Positions 19,400 to 30,965 of a stretch of DNA of 64,000 nt are shown piece after piece (position 1 is the stretch's first letter; each line of letters opens with the position of its first letter). The notes under the pieces were generated by a model. It was not told the DNA's origin. It did not search any database and saw only the letters and a list, made by a program, of their open reading frames with translations. The stretch spans positions 1-64,000 of the forward strand of contig AZLU01000050.1 in assembly GCA_002224055.1 (NCBI GenBank). Reading direction: 5' to 3'. A program made the translations under genes and the position numbers. The stretch is from Pezizomycotina sp. ARF18 (taxonomy: Eukaryota > Ascomycota).

Positions 19400-19600
19400 T
19401 TATTATTTAAGGATATTTCTGAAAAAGTAATTTCGTTTTTTGATAAATATAAAATCATTGGAATTAAATCTAAGATTTTAATAAATTTAAAAGTAGTATT
19501 TTTAATAAAAAATAAAGCTCATTTAACATCTGAAAGGTTTGATCAAATTCGTCTAATTAAAATATATGAATGAAGGTAGAGGAACTTCGGTGTAAGTTTA
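19400..19600 (+). pseudogene. LAGLIDADG C-terminal fragment
   Basis: Reads DISEKVISFFDKYKIIGIK, then LIKNKAHLTSE and FDQIRLIK. End of domain 2, decayed. Confidence 0.7.
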
Positions 19601-20285
19601 ACTTGTTTTTATAAAATATACTTGTTATTAAATATATTTGTTATTAAAAGATAATTAAAGGTAAATCGCTCCTTTCCTAGCAAAACAGGAATAAGAGAAG
19701 GTTATTATTCATAACCATGCGCGAGGTGGGGCGCAAAGGTACTAGGTATTAGTTTACTTAAATTAATATTAGTGGTAAAGGTAATTAATTATTATTACTT
19801 AGGCTTTGCCTACTGTAAATCTTCTTTGCGCAAACTTAAAAATAGTTTAAAGAAATCTCTCCGAAGATTTTGAATATTCTTTTAATGATATTTGCTTACA
19901 GTAATAATAGAATAAAAAATTCATAATAACTAAATCTCTAAATATGTTAAATTTTTTAAGAATATTTCTCTCCAATGTGATGCTCCTAAACCTTGAGGTC
20001 TTTATTTTCAATATAGTGCCTCTACACAAATGGAGGATTAGTAGAATTACATGATAATATTATGTTTATCTAATTATAATATTTGGTGTTGGTTTAATTA
20101 TTTAATAATAATTATTTATATTTATATAAATGAATATTTAGTATCTCCCTCGCAAAACGATTTTCATCTCAGACATAATTTAAACATAATTTATTAAAGA
20201 ATTTTTAATTAAAAAAATTTTTTTTAATTTATATTTATAAGTAATGGGTATTTAATATATTTATATTTATTCTAATTAAGAAATT
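19601..20285. other. AT-rich spacer
   Basis: Holds GCGCGAGGTGGGGCGC at 19719 and AGGCTTTGCCTACTG at 19800 (a DHE-like scrap). I see no gene. Confidence 0.4.
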
Positions 20286-21060
20286 TAAAGTAGTAATGGA
20301 AGTAGTAGGCACTAATTTATTGGTAGCAAAGATGGTCTATGTGCAGCCAAATACACTTTTTATGCAATGAGCTTATAAATCACAATTATGGTTAATGTGC
20401 CCACAAGGCCCTTCTCTATTAGAAAATATAATATAAATACATATTAACTTATCGTTTAATATAGTAAGACTTGATTATTTAAATAAAGGTGCAAATTCTT
20501 CTAGATTAATATTATATAAAATATCCAGTGCTATTAATCAAGTAATATGTGATGATGCGGCAGCTCGCGACTAAACTATCCTATCATAGTTTAAATTGAT
20601 AACTATTAAATTAACTCATTAAAAGAGCCATTATACGGGATAGAGTTACCTCTCTGTCTATGTCCTTTGATCCCGTAATGGGAGGAATACCCTGTAATTT
20701 CTATAATTATATTGTATATTATTAATTATGTATAGCTGTGTGTGAAATAAAGCAATCAAATGGTGATTATTAAGCCAGCAATGATTTATAATTAAGTGTA
20801 TAAAGTAAAATACTTAAATGATGAATCTTAAGTCAGCTAGATATACAAATAATGAACTTCTCTCTTTGAATAAGTGGTGAACGATAAACCAGAAGGTTAA
20901 AGATAACCAAGGGCTAAATAAGAGAGTTAATGGTGTTAACCAAGATAGAATTTATTTGAAAAAATCTGGTATTTATAGATAATAATTCTTAGATATGTAT
21001 CTATGTAGTTAAAATTCTATACTTATTGAAAAAGTGAGACCAATACCGAATTTGATCCTA
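20286..21060 (+). other. Unidentified stretch, less AT-rich, possibly a structured RNA
   Basis: Unlike its surroundings it carries many G-containing blocks: ACGGGATAGAGTTACC, ATCCCGTAATGGGAGGAATA and CCCTGT (20636-20697), then CTCTCTTTGAATAAGTGG to TAAATAAGAGAG (20852-20930), which can close a long stem around AACCAGAAGGTTAAAGA. The TCCYGTAATGGGARGAATAC motif recurs at 24560. No frame gives a known protein, and I could not match it to RNase P RNA, rns or a group II intron. Confidence 0.4.
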
Positions 21061-21111
21061 AACATAAATTAATAAAATATTTTTATGTTTATATCACTTT
21101 ATAGGTTTCTA

Positions 21112-21193
21112 AGGGAAATTGCCATTAGGTAAGGCAGTGTATTTGCTAAATACTTGTTTAACGACTGTGGATGTTCGAATCATTCTTTTCCTG
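21112..21193 (+). tRNA. trnS: tRNA-Ser (GCU)
   Basis: Class II tRNA. Acceptor AGGGAAA/TTTTCCT, anticodon loop TTGCTAA with stem TGTAT/ATACT (first pair U-U), T arm GGATG-TTCGAAT-CATTC. Confidence 0.87.
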
Positions 21194-21286
21194 TTAAATT
21201 TTTTTATAATATACCTTAATATTATTAATTACTATTTAAACATTTACTAACTATTTAAACATTTACTAACTATTTAAATATTTACT

Positions 21287-21358
21287 AAGAGTATAATTTA
21301 ATTGGTAAAATAAGAAGCTTCAACCTTCTCTTTCTTAGTTCAAATCTAAGTGCTCTTG
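21287..21358 (+). tRNA. trnW: tRNA-Trp (UCA)
   Basis: Acceptor AAGAGTA/TGCTCTT, anticodon arm AGAAG-CTTCAAC-CTTCT, T arm CTTAG-TTCAAAT-CTAAG. Anticodon UCA reads both UGA and UGG and agrees with TGA as Trp in the proteins here. A37 is as expected, so this is the best Trp candidate, unlike the six UCA copies with G37. Confidence 0.9.
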
Positions 21359-22820
21359 AGATTCACTACCCTAAGCTGGTGGATTAAAATTCAAATTCAA
21401 ATAAATTATATTAATCTAAAATTTTTGTTACTTTTTAAGTGTATTTAATTCTTTATCTTTAATATGTTCTGGTAAATATCGAGAATATTCTTATTTGATA
21501 AAAGAACAGGTAAAACTTATAAATCTTTCAATTTTTGAAGTAGATCTCTACCTATATAACTGAGCTTTATAATGAGTTTATAAAGAAAAAAAAAAATAGT
21601 TCCTTTAGATTTATCTTTATTAACTCCCTTGCACTTGCTCATTTTCTTAAGATTAAGTAATCAATTTAATCTTTTAATAATAAAATTTATAAGTAATATG
21701 TTTTAAAAATATAAAAATTAAAAAATTCTATAATTATTATTTTTTATAATTTATAATTTATTATTAATAACTATAAGTATGATTATTCTTTATATACTAT
21801 TTACAAATAATTGTACAATTTATTTTGAAGAATATACCACATATAAGCCTATAGAAAAACAACAATAACTTTACCAGATTATTAATTGAATGAATAAATC
21901 AATGTAAACAAAATTATTCAAATTTCCACATACAGAAGGAATCTTTAATAGACAAACGATTCTTACCTAATACAAAAGATATAGATAACAGTATCAATAA
22001 AGAATGAGAATGTGGTTGTGGTTTGTTGATGTAATAATTGTTCTTGTAATAAAAAAGCATGGTAGTAATTTTATTAATTTATTAATTTTCAATGAAAACA
22101 GATTTAAATTCATTAATTATCAACGAATATTAATATAATTACGAGGGTGGGGTTAGAGGCATAGGTCTTTTATTAAAAAGAAATTTAAACTATTCAAAAT
22201 ATCGTCAAATATTTTTTCAAAATTATCAATTCTGGGCTTTAAAACAAGAAATAAATTAAAAATTTAAAATTTAAACTATTCAATTTTCGTCAATTTTTTC
22301 AAATTTTTCAATTCTGGGCTTTAAAACAAGATACTTTAAATTTGTTTAAAAAAGAAAAGGAAAGAAAAAGAACCCAAAACAAATTTAAAATAGGAGGTGT
22401 CTAGTGTTAGTTGAATTGGGGAGTCTCAGGTGGGAGTTTACTTCAAGGGTTAAGCCTTTTTTAGACATTCATTTATAGAAAGTATAATGAAAATGAAAAG
22501 AAATAATAAATATAAGGCTCAGTTAACTGAACTTTTTATTAAAGAGAGTAGATTGTAATTTAAAACTGCAGCATATTGTTCTAGTTTTATTTATATAATC
22601 GAGGGAGGGTTTAGTGGGTAACTTATCTTCTTATCTGCATCTTTAAATTAGTAGAAAAGGATCGTTTGACCTTCTAGCTTTATTTAATGAAAATAATTAT
22701 ATTAAAAATTATAATAAAATTATATTAAAATTATAATAAAAATATTAAAAATTATATTCTAAATTTAGGGACATGCAACCTCTAAACCTAAATATACAAA
22801 TCATAAGGTCTAAAATAATT
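21359..22820. other. Long spacer without a gene; one tandem repeat
   Basis: 22180-22335 carries two tandem copies of a unit ending CAATTCTGGGCTTTAAAACA with TTTAAACTATTCAA at its start. The rest (TCGAGGGAGGGTTTAGTGG at 22600; GGAGGTGTCTAGTG at 22390) has GC-richer islands without a recognisable product. Confidence 0.45.
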
Positions 22821-22822
22821 TA

Positions 22823-22914
22823 AAAGATATAGTTTAAATGGTAAAACGAATATAGATAATATTAAATAAAATATTCTTTTTTATTATTTTTAAGTTCGAG
22901 GCTTGATATCTTTA
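22823..22914 (+). tRNA. tRNA-like sequence, AAAGATA family, copy 2
   Basis: Acceptor AAAGATA/TATCTTT, D arm GTTTAAATGGTAAAAC, T-arm-like TTAAG-TTCGAGG-CTTGA. The middle part is a long AT palindrome (GAATATAGATAATATT; AAATATTC). Confidence 0.45.
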
Positions 22915-22954
22915 CATGAAAAATGATGAAACAAATAAATCAAATAAATCAAAT

Positions 22955-23010
22955 GGTAAATCTTAGAGTCTGCGGTTAATCTTAGGGTCTGCGGTTAATC
23001 TTTCTAGAAG
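22955..23010. repeat. Tandem 19-nt repeat, two units
   Basis: CTTAGAGTCTGCGGTTAAT followed by CTTAGGGTCTGCGGTTAAT. Function unknown. Confidence 0.8.
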
Positions 23011-23238
23011 ACTTTCAAATTACTATTCTGAAGCTAAATTAAAACATTATACTAAAAATATAAAAGTATAGTGTCATCCTTAAATACAAGCTATTTAATT
23101 GAAGGAAAAGGTAAGTAAAATCTGCTCGCAAAACTGTAAATAGTATGAGACCAAACCCATCCTTTATTTGTTTCCTTTAATCCCCATTTTTACATATTTA
23201 ATTTTAAAATAGGATTTAATAAGGTTAGGATTTTATAA

Positions 23239-23311
23239 GGGTTAGTATATTAATAGGTAAAGTACATCTTTGTCACGGATGGATATGCCGGTTCAATTCC
23301 GGTCTAACTCG
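23239..23311 (+). tRNA. trnD: tRNA-Asp (GUC)
   Basis: Acceptor GGGTTAG/CTAACTC, anticodon arm CATCT-TTGTCAC-GGATG, T arm GCCGG-TTCAATT-CCGGT. Confidence 0.92.
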
Positions 23312-23501
23312 TAAATAAGTAAATTATTATAATTACTTTAAGCTTAAAGGTTCTGAACTTTTATAATTTATCGACCTTTTAATTATAAAACTTTATAAGT
23401 AATGTATTTAAAAATATAATAATTATAAAATTTATAAATAATCTGTTTATTAATTAAAGCTATCTGTTCAAACCTAAAAAAAAAAAATATAAAAAGCTAT
23501 A

Positions 23502-23618
23502 GATTTCTAAGGGTAAAATATATTTTTGCCTTTGCCTAATTTTTTTATTCTAAAAAAAAATTAGGCTGCAGACCAGAGGGATAAAAATATTATTCAAGTT
23601 CAAATCTTGGAGAAATCA
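23502..23618 (+). tRNA. tRNA-Ile (GAU) with a DHE inserted in the anticodon, copy 1
   Basis: Acceptor GATTTCT/AGAAATC is perfect (7 bp). The T arm is TCAAG-TTCAAAT-CTTGG. The anticodon stem TATTT/AAATA encloses TTG, then the DHE (23528-23580), then ATA, so the element splits anticodon G|AU. Part of the D arm is lost here, so this copy is probably dead. The sister at 41136 keeps the D arm. Confidence 0.75.
23528..23580. repeat. Double-hairpin element inside tRNA-Ile
   Basis: GCCTTTGCCTAATT..AATTAGGCTGCAG and ACCAGAGGG. The second hairpin is weaker than at 13421. Confidence 0.8.
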
Positions 23619-23689
23619 ATATTAGATATCAATATTAAATATCACTATTGGTGTTTAAGATAGATTAAATTTAATCTAAATATTAAAAG

Positions 23690-23745
23690 TAATACAATAT
23701 TATTAATAGATAAAGTGTATTTTTGATAAAAATATTATTCAAGTC
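23690..23745 (+). pseudogene. tRNA-Ile fragment without DHE
   Basis: GATAAAGTGTATTTTTGATA and AAAATATTATTCAAGT show the empty form of the same anticodon arm, TATTT-TTGATAA-AAATA. The acceptor ends are lost; tRNA-Ser(UGA) begins directly after. Confidence 0.65.
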
Positions 23746-23752
23746 TGGGAGG

Positions 23753-23843
23753 AAGAGAATTGACCGAGTCTGGTTTATGGTGGTAAGCTTGAGTCTTATT
23801 TGACTATTATATAGTCACATCCGTTCGAATCGGATATTCTCTG
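23753..23843 (+). tRNA. trnS: tRNA-Ser (UGA)
   Basis: Class II tRNA. Acceptor AGAGAAT/ATTCTCT, anticodon arm GTAAG-CTTGAGT-CTTAT, variable stem GACTAT/ATAGTC, T arm ATCCG-TTCGAAT-CGGAT. All stems fold. Confidence 0.92.
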
Positions 23844-24416
23844 TTTTAATAATAAAATTTATGTAATGTAATTTTAAAATAATAATTTTTTAATTATAAA
23901 AATTTATAAGTAATGTTTACTCAATATTCTGATAGTTAGTTTAGAGTTTAAATGGAATAGCGGGCTCAGTCACTTGTCTAGATTGTCTCTTGTCTAGATT
24001 GTCTACTCTTCGATACGGTTTGACGTATTTAATTCAGCAATAGTGAGATTGTAGCTCTTACATAAAATAGGGAATTATGGAAATCTTAGTTTATTACTAT
24101 AGAGGTTCAATTCATTTAATTACTATTCACAATTAATTCCAGTCCCTTCTCACCTGGATTAAAAATAATGTATAACAATAAATTAGTCTCCTTAGGATTA
24201 GATTAGACTAGTCTAATCTAAACTAATTTATTGAGGTGTTATAGTATGTTGTGTTATAGTATATGTTGTTATTACCGATAACAATTATTGTCATAATTAA
24301 ATATTATTATCGGATATTTATATTAAATATAAAACTCTTATTTCATTTGGACACGAAGTATCTTTTATTATTATTCACCTTTTATTATTATTATTCACCT
24401 TTTATCAGGGTAACAA
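23844..24416. other. Spacer with short direct repeats
   Basis: CTTGTCTAGATTGTCT occurs twice at 23974-24008. ATTAGACTAGTCTAAT is a palindrome near 24205. TTATTATTATTCACCTTTTA is duplicated at 24365-24405. No gene. Confidence 0.5.
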
Positions 24417-24489
24417 CGGATTAGAGCCAGGTTGGTGAGGCGCCTCATTTGGGATGAGAATTAGTTATGTTCAAATCATAATAATCCGA
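24417..24489 (+). tRNA. trnP: tRNA-Pro (UGG)
   Basis: Acceptor CGGATTA/TAATCCG perfect, D stem GCC/GGC, anticodon loop TTTGGGA in CTCA/TGAG, T arm TTATG-TTCAAAT-CATAA. Confidence 0.92.
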
Positions 24490-24599
24490 TAAAAATAAAA
24501 AAAAATTATTATTAGTTTTAATAAGGGGGTGTGCATCCTAAACATCTGATTAGGTTTTTTATCCTGTAATGGGAAGAATACCCTGTGAATAATTACAAA

Positions 24600-25180
24600 A
24601 ACCTTTAGTAAAGATAAATAAAATTACTGATCCTCATTGATTAGCAGGGTTTACAAGCGGTGAATATAATTTCTTTATTAATAAAATCTAAAACTCGCAA
24701 ATTAGAAGATTCAATAAAATTAATATTTACAATAACGTGTTTAAGGTCAAGTAATGAAAAAAGGGCTCATTTAACGGCTCCGCCAGTAGAGGGTTTAGAA
24801 GAGATTAAAAAATCAAATGAACAAAAGAAGAAAATAGTTAAATTTAGTCTCGACTGTTGACTGGTTATGAATTATTAAAAGGGTAAAGGTTAATATTATA
24901 AAAAATTTTTAATAATATTTTATATTTCTAGTGAATCGTTTACTTTGGCTGAAAATATTATTATACTATTCTTTAATTATTATTGTATTAATGGAAGTAA
25001 GTATTTAGATTATTTAGATTTCTGTAAAATAGCGAATTTAATTAAAAATAAAGCTCACTTAACAGAAAATGAATTAAATCAAATTAAAGAATTAGGATCT
25101 AGTATGAATCTTAAAAGAGAGTATGATTTTGTAATTTATAAAACAAGAATGAATAATCTGATAGGAAGGATAATCTAGCA
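24600..25180 (+). pseudogene. LAGLIDADG endonuclease remnants (domain 2, twice)
   Basis: 24600-24845: ITDPHWLAGFTSGE, then KKAHLTAPPVEGLEEIKKS, where a 15-nt GC insert (GGCTCCGCCAGTAGA) lies inside the usual HLTxEGL. The same insert recurs at 48360. 24945-25178: SKYLDYLDFCKIANLIKNK, AHLTENELNQIKELG and SSMNLKRE, the end of another domain 2. The stretch between (24885-24910) is the GGTTAATATTAT junction motif. Confidence 0.7.
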
Positions 25181-27084
25181 AAATTTAACTCACCTCAATC
25201 TATAAACCAGAAAGTTATCAGCCTTATAAACAAAATTTGGATCTATATAATAAATCTTATATAATAGAAAAAAAAATCTTTTATTAGTTCTAATGTCAAA
25301 TTTCAAGTTTTAGATTAAAAGTTTAAGAATTTTTTTTAATTATAAAAAAATCTTTTTTAATTTTAAACTTTATAAGTAATGGAAATATACGATATGGAAT
25401 GTGATATTTTAATAATATTATTAATAATATAATAATATTTTAAGTATAAAAAGAAACTATTAGAGAATATATGCAATATATCAAGGAGATTAATTAAAGG
25501 TCACTGACTGAGTTCCGTTGAGGAATCCTTTTTTAATGTAGGGGTTGACAAAAAAAGGCGTCTTTAATGGTACGCCAATTTTAATAAGTCAGAATATTTA
25601 TTGAAGTAAGTGGTCAAGAACTAAATCTCTTTTTTTTTTGAACCCAAAAAAACCCATTCAGAAGAAAAAGACGGATTGAATCAATATTATATACCTATTG
25701 AACTCTTAGAGAAATTAAATAATAAACGTCGTGAATTGAAATATCTTAATCACTTCAGGAAAAGAAATCAAAAGAGATTCTATGATTAGTGTGAACGAAA
25801 ATAGACAAGCCAATTAATACATCTCCATATCTTAGATATGGAGTTTATATCTTAGATTTTACAAATAATATATATAGTTGACTAATATAAAATTGCTTGA
25901 GCCGTGTACCCTCGTTTGCACGGTTCTTAAGTAATTTGGCAGAAGGGAGGAAAAAGCTCTTCGCTTTGAAAAGCAAAAGCCTACCAACTGTAATTAACTA
26001 GCGAAAAACTAGCGTGAAGTCGTCGATAAGTATTAAACGAATAAGTAAAATGGATCAAAATCTGTTTGAATAAAGGGGAACCTTCCTCTAAGGCTAAATA
26101 TGATATATTAAGCGATAGCGTATAGTACTGTGAAGGAAAATATTAAATAGTAGTTTTATAAGCAGCTCGAGATAAATTTTTAATAAATAATGAGAGCGTA
26201 CCTTTTGCATAATGGGTCAGCAAGTTAATTTTAGATGCAAGCAATAATAATGCCTAAGTAATCTGATTAATCTAGTGTGAGAAGTATCTAAAATTAGACC
26301 CGAAGCCTAGTGATCATGCCATAATCAGGATTATAAAAGTCCGAACGGGTTATCGTTGTAAAGATATCCGAAGAATTATGGCAAGTTAGTGAAAGACAAA
26401 ACGTGACTAGGATAGCTGGTTTTCCGCGAAACCTATCTAAGTAGGTAATTTAAACTACATCGTAACAGGTACAGAACTATTTCTTATACAACTAGGCTTT
26501 GAAAACATAGAAGTTATTTTTTGTATATATCGGGAGACCGTAAAGGTTTTATCGGTGAGTATATGGACTCGGAAGGGAAATTGATGTATGTTGAATCGTC
26601 AGACATAGTGCGCTAAGGTAGTATGTCAAAAGGGAAACAGCCCAGAACAAGTGTAATAATAAGGTTCCAAAATTATTATTAAGTGAAATAAAGAAAGTTT
26701 CTATTTTATACGGTCAGAACTATAGGCTTGGAAGCAGCCATTTGTTAAAGTCCTCGTATCAGAGCACTGGCTGATATTAATTTATTAATATAGAGTAGGA
26801 GTATCGAAAATTTAACGGATCTATTAAATAATATACCGAAACCTTGTCTATATTTAAAACTAGCTAATAGCTTTTATTTATAGGGTAGCGGAACGTTGGG
26901 TAATGGTTATATTTTATTCTTTATAAGAATCTTAATACTAACCCAAGTGATAATGCTGACATGAGTAACGAAAAAGATATATATAATTTTATATATACTC
27001 GCCTTAAGCTTATGGTCAATTTAAGTAACGGCCTCTAAGTTTATTTACCCAAAGGATTAAACGATGAGAAAAACCTTGTTTATA

Positions 27085-27560
27085 TAGTAACAACCTTTTT
27101 GCCATTCAATATAACAATTGTGTTATCATTTTGCCATTCAATATAACAATTGTTATTAGGGTAAAAAAAAAAGAGGGGAAGAGGGGAAGAGAGCAGCTCC
27201 AGGGCGTATACTCTTCCCTCCCCCCTGTACACAATATTTATCGTTATAACAATGTTGTTAGGAGGCAGCTCCAGGGCAACCCTATACAACAATTTGTAAA
27301 GCCACTTTTTTTGAATGTAGCTACTAAGTGTGCTGGAAAAACATATAAACTTAAAAAAGACAAAATCATATAAACAAAAAAAGCCGTAGTTTAGGGCTGT
27401 GAGACCAGTCCGAGACGGGCCCAAATTGATAAACTTGGATATTTGGACCTAATCTTTTTTTTTTTATTAAAACTAAATGCTGGCAAGTAAGAGCAAGCTC
27501 CAGGGCGAAGTAACCAAAAGAAATATTCCTAGAATATTTAGGATATTTCATCTCAGGAGG
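27085..27560 (+). repeat. GC-cluster-rich expansion in an rnl variable region
   Basis: Contains a 25-nt direct repeat (TTTTGCCATTCAATATAACA plus ATTGT) 32 nt apart at 27097 and 27129, and GAGGGGAAGAGGGGAAGAG. Three copies of a GCAGCTCCAGGGC-type cluster lie at 27193, 27264 and 27488. These are absent from the usual LSU core and look like small mobile GC clusters. Confidence 0.7.
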
Positions 27561-28139
27561 TTCATCTCGTTCTGAGAAAATAGGTATTCGTTACCCCCAG
27601 TATTATTTTGCTTTTTACAAAACCGTGCCTAAAAACTAAGAGGTAAGCTAGTAGAGAATACGAAGGCGAAGAGCGAACAATCATTAAGGAACTCAGCAAA
27701 TTAGCTCGGTAACTTTGGGATAAGGAGCGCCGTTCCGCTGAACTACTTCAGTTAGAGAGAAAAGGAAGCATAAAATGATGTTGTACGACTGTTTAATTAA
27801 AACAAAGCACTTTGCAATAAGATAAAATTCAATGTATTGAGTGTGATCTCTGCCCGATCCCGGCTGGTTAACGGAGTTTCTTAATTTTAAAGGTTAGGTT
27901 TTGAAGGATACCCGGTTAATGGCGGCCTTACCTATGAGGGTCCAAAGGTAGCGAAATCTCTTGGCTGTTAAATGCAGTCCCGCATGAATGACGTAACGAT
28001 ACAACAGCTGTCTCGATGATTGGCTCTGTGAAATTGGAATAGCAGTGCAGATACTGTTTACCCCTAGATAGACGAGAAGACCCTATGCAGCTTTACTGTT
28101 GCTAGTTGTTGCGTGCAATTGACATAGTATAAAGTATAA

Positions 28140-28770
28140 GGTAAATACCTTAATAATGAACATGGGAGGAAAACATTAGCTATCTTCCTAATGTTTTCCT
28201 CTCAGAGGAAAACATTTTCCTCTGAGGTTACACGACATTTATGAGCGTGAAACCACATAGGGTCATTATTAAGCCTCTAAAGATAAATTGTAGCTCCAAA
28301 AATTTAAATTATTTTCCCTCGCGGAGCTAATTATTTTGGATAAACGCAATTTATAAAAACTTTATAGAGCAATCTATAAACCTTTTATAGAGGAATCAGA
28401 TTTATTTAATAATAAATAATATTATGGTTAGTTTCATTGGAACACCTTTCAACGATTTTGCACAACGCAAACTTTTATGTAACTTTTTTTTTGTTGCACA
28501 TTAATTGTTTTTATTACAGTATGTTTAAATAAGTATTATTCATACAAGGTAATACACTTTGTTAAAATATTCTTTAATAAAGGAGAGTTAAACATAAATT
28601 TGCCATTTATAATCTTATACATCAGTAATAGTCCATGACAGTTATCAATGTATATTATAACCCTGAATCTTTATGTAAAAAAAGTATTAACTTTCTTATT
28701 GAGTAACTAATAAGCGCAAGTATTAACTTATAGATAAGAAAAGTTCAACAACAAAAAAATAGCAGTACGA
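28140..28770 (+). repeat. Expansion in rnl domain V with strong hairpins
   Basis: AACATTAGCTATC..GATTT is preceded by GGGAGGAAAACATTAG and followed by CTAATGTTTTCCTC, then CAGAGGAAAACATTTTCCTC plus TG: two nested hairpins. About 500 nt more than a bacterial LSU has between the corresponding blocks. Confidence 0.6.
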
Positions 28771-29576
28771 AGACATTGGTTAGGTGGCAGTTTATGCGGG
28801 GCACAGCTCTTAGAAAGAGTATCTAAGTATGTCCAACTATATCTAGTTATACTGAGTTTTTATTGATAATTCAGAGTTTTTATTGAAAATTCATCAATGA
28901 AAAAGTCAAATAATAAAAAATAAATGTGAAAAATAATAACATTTTGATTATTATTTAGTTTATAATAACGATCATAATTAATAATTAATAATCTTTATTA
29001 ATTATTATGGTTGAAAAAAATATTTTTTTTATATTAAAATATTTATTATAATACTAGTAATTTATTTGGTATATAAATAACAAAAATAGGAGGTTATATG
29101 ATTTTTTTCATAATAAAAGACTATTTTAATTAATATACAAATTAAAAAATAATGTTTTTTTAATTATGAATTTATATAATCGAACAGAATATATATATTT
29201 AATCATATAGAATTTTTTTTACCAACAAGTAAGATGTAATGTGGCGAAAACATTTGTAAAAAAATATATTAACATGGGTTTCGGCCAAGTAATATATTTA
29301 TAAATTGCTTGAAAAAGGTGATTTTGATAATTACTTATTAAGTTTAACGGCGTAATCTTGCTAAACTGTCAGACTTACACGTCAATCAGTCGCGTAAGCG
29401 GGGCATATGATCACGAGCATCGAAAAAGGAATGGTCTTGGATTATGGAATAAAGCTACGCTAGGGATAACAGGCTAATTGCGCTTAAGAGTACACATCGT
29501 CCGCGCAGTTTGGCACCTCTGGACTTTAAAAATTTGAAGAAAAGCACATTATACTAATTAATAAGAACACAATAAA

Positions 29577-30232
29577 ATGAACGTACTACTGGATGCTATA
29601 AATAAATTGGATATTCCTCAACTACATAAAGATATAATTGTAGGATGCGGGCTAGGGGATGCAGCATTTTCTATAACAAGTAAAGGTAAAGCTGTAATGC
29701 GATTTTATCAAGGACAACTAATGAACAATATCTACGTTATCTATTTGGAATAATGAAGCAGTATGCCTCTTTACCTCAAGTGAAAGAGCAAATTGGCTTT
29801 GATCCTAGATATAATAAAACAAATATTTCTTATGGGTTTACTACTAAAGCTGATACTATTTTTTATATTTTTGCTCAATTATTTTTAGATAAAACTGAAA
29901 AAACTAAAAAAATTGTTAAAATTATACCAAATTGTATAAATGAGTTATTAACACCCGGAGCTTTAGCTTTTTGAATTCAAGATGATGGACAACATGTAAA
30001 AAGAGGCGGAGTTACATTGTGTACAGACAATTATACTTACGACGAAGTTTTACTGTTAAAATCAGTACTGGAAGATAAATATAAATTGCAATGTTCTATT
30101 CATAATAAAAATATTGCCAAAGGCTATTATAGAATATATATTTCAGCTAAATCTTTACCAATACTGCAACCTCTAGTTGTTAAATATTTTCATGATTCTA
30201 TGCTTTATAAGCTAAATCTTAAAAATAGTTAG
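29577..30232 (+). pseudogene. LAGLIDADG endonuclease of the rnl intron (one frame break)
   Basis: Starts MNVLLDAINKLDIPQLHKD, then IIVGCGLGDAAFSITSKGK (LAGLIDADG-type motif). After one shift near 29722 it reads NEQYLRYLFGIMKQYASLP, GFTTKADTIFYIFAQLFL, LTPGALAFWIQDDGQHVKR (second motif) and GGVTLCTDNYTYDEVLLLK, and ends YFHDSMLYKLNLKNS. It belongs to the subfamily of rRNA-intron endonucleases with a WIQDDG-type second motif, unlike the atp6 enzymes. TGA encodes the Trp of WIQDDG. Confidence 0.88.
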
Positions 30233-30938
30233 CGCAAATAATTGAATAATGAACTTATCACTATTACTATTTTTAATTGAAATTCTTGATTTTAAATAGA
30301 AAATATAGTATTAATGCTAATTTCAATAGAAATTATGTCATTAGCTAGGCTTCGTCTAGCTTTTATAGATTAAGAGATAGTATAGCAGCTAAAAATGTTA
30401 TAGATTTATTATTGCTCTTCTCGATATCTTCCGGGTTTTTGGTAGAAAACTTGGAGTTAACAGATAATTTTTATTTGTTAACAGTGTCAATGCTTATTTC
30501 TGTATTAATTAACCCTTAATTGGTTTATAGCTTTTTTATTATTGTTATAGGCTAATTTGCAGTTGGAACTGTTAGGTCTAACTAAAAAAAAATATAGATA
30601 GGTTAATTAGACGTCAGGGTGGGAATGGTGGGCAAAACCTATCACAAAATTAGTGTTTAATTCTAAAAATTTTTAATGACATCGGGGATTTTTATAGTAA
30701 TATAAAATTAGAAGTTGGCTATATGCTGGGATCCCAAATATTTATATTAATAAACTTATATAAATGTTTGACAATCAGCAGGGAAGTTTAGTTTATTTTC
30801 GTTTACTAACGATAAATAAAATTATAACCCTCAACGATCACACGCCAACATCCAGAATAATATTAATTACTCTTTAATACTGGATGAAGATATGATCTGA
30901 ACCATTTCGCGAGAAATGGAAAAAATAATAAATATTTT

Positions 30939-30965
30939 TCACTTCCTCTCTTAAGAGAGGAAGTT
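30939..30965. repeat. Palindromic element in the rnl intron
   Basis: CACTTCCTCTCTTAAGAG with AGGAAGTTG, in the 3' part of the intron. Confidence 0.8.

Noticed and set aside
24060-24165. tRNA-like GATTGTAGCTCTTACAT..GAGGTTCAATTC
   Set aside because: No acceptor pairing and no T stem could be formed.
25894-25930. GAGCCGTGTACC..GCACGGTTC resembles group II intron domain V
   Set aside because: Lacks the GAAA-type loop and bulge, and sits inside continuous 5' rnl sequence; treated as an rRNA helix.
27080-27551. Open frames on both strands (up to 114 residues) in the rnl
   Set aside because: They lie in the GC-cluster expansion of the LSU rRNA, overlap each other on opposite strands and show repeats, not protein features.
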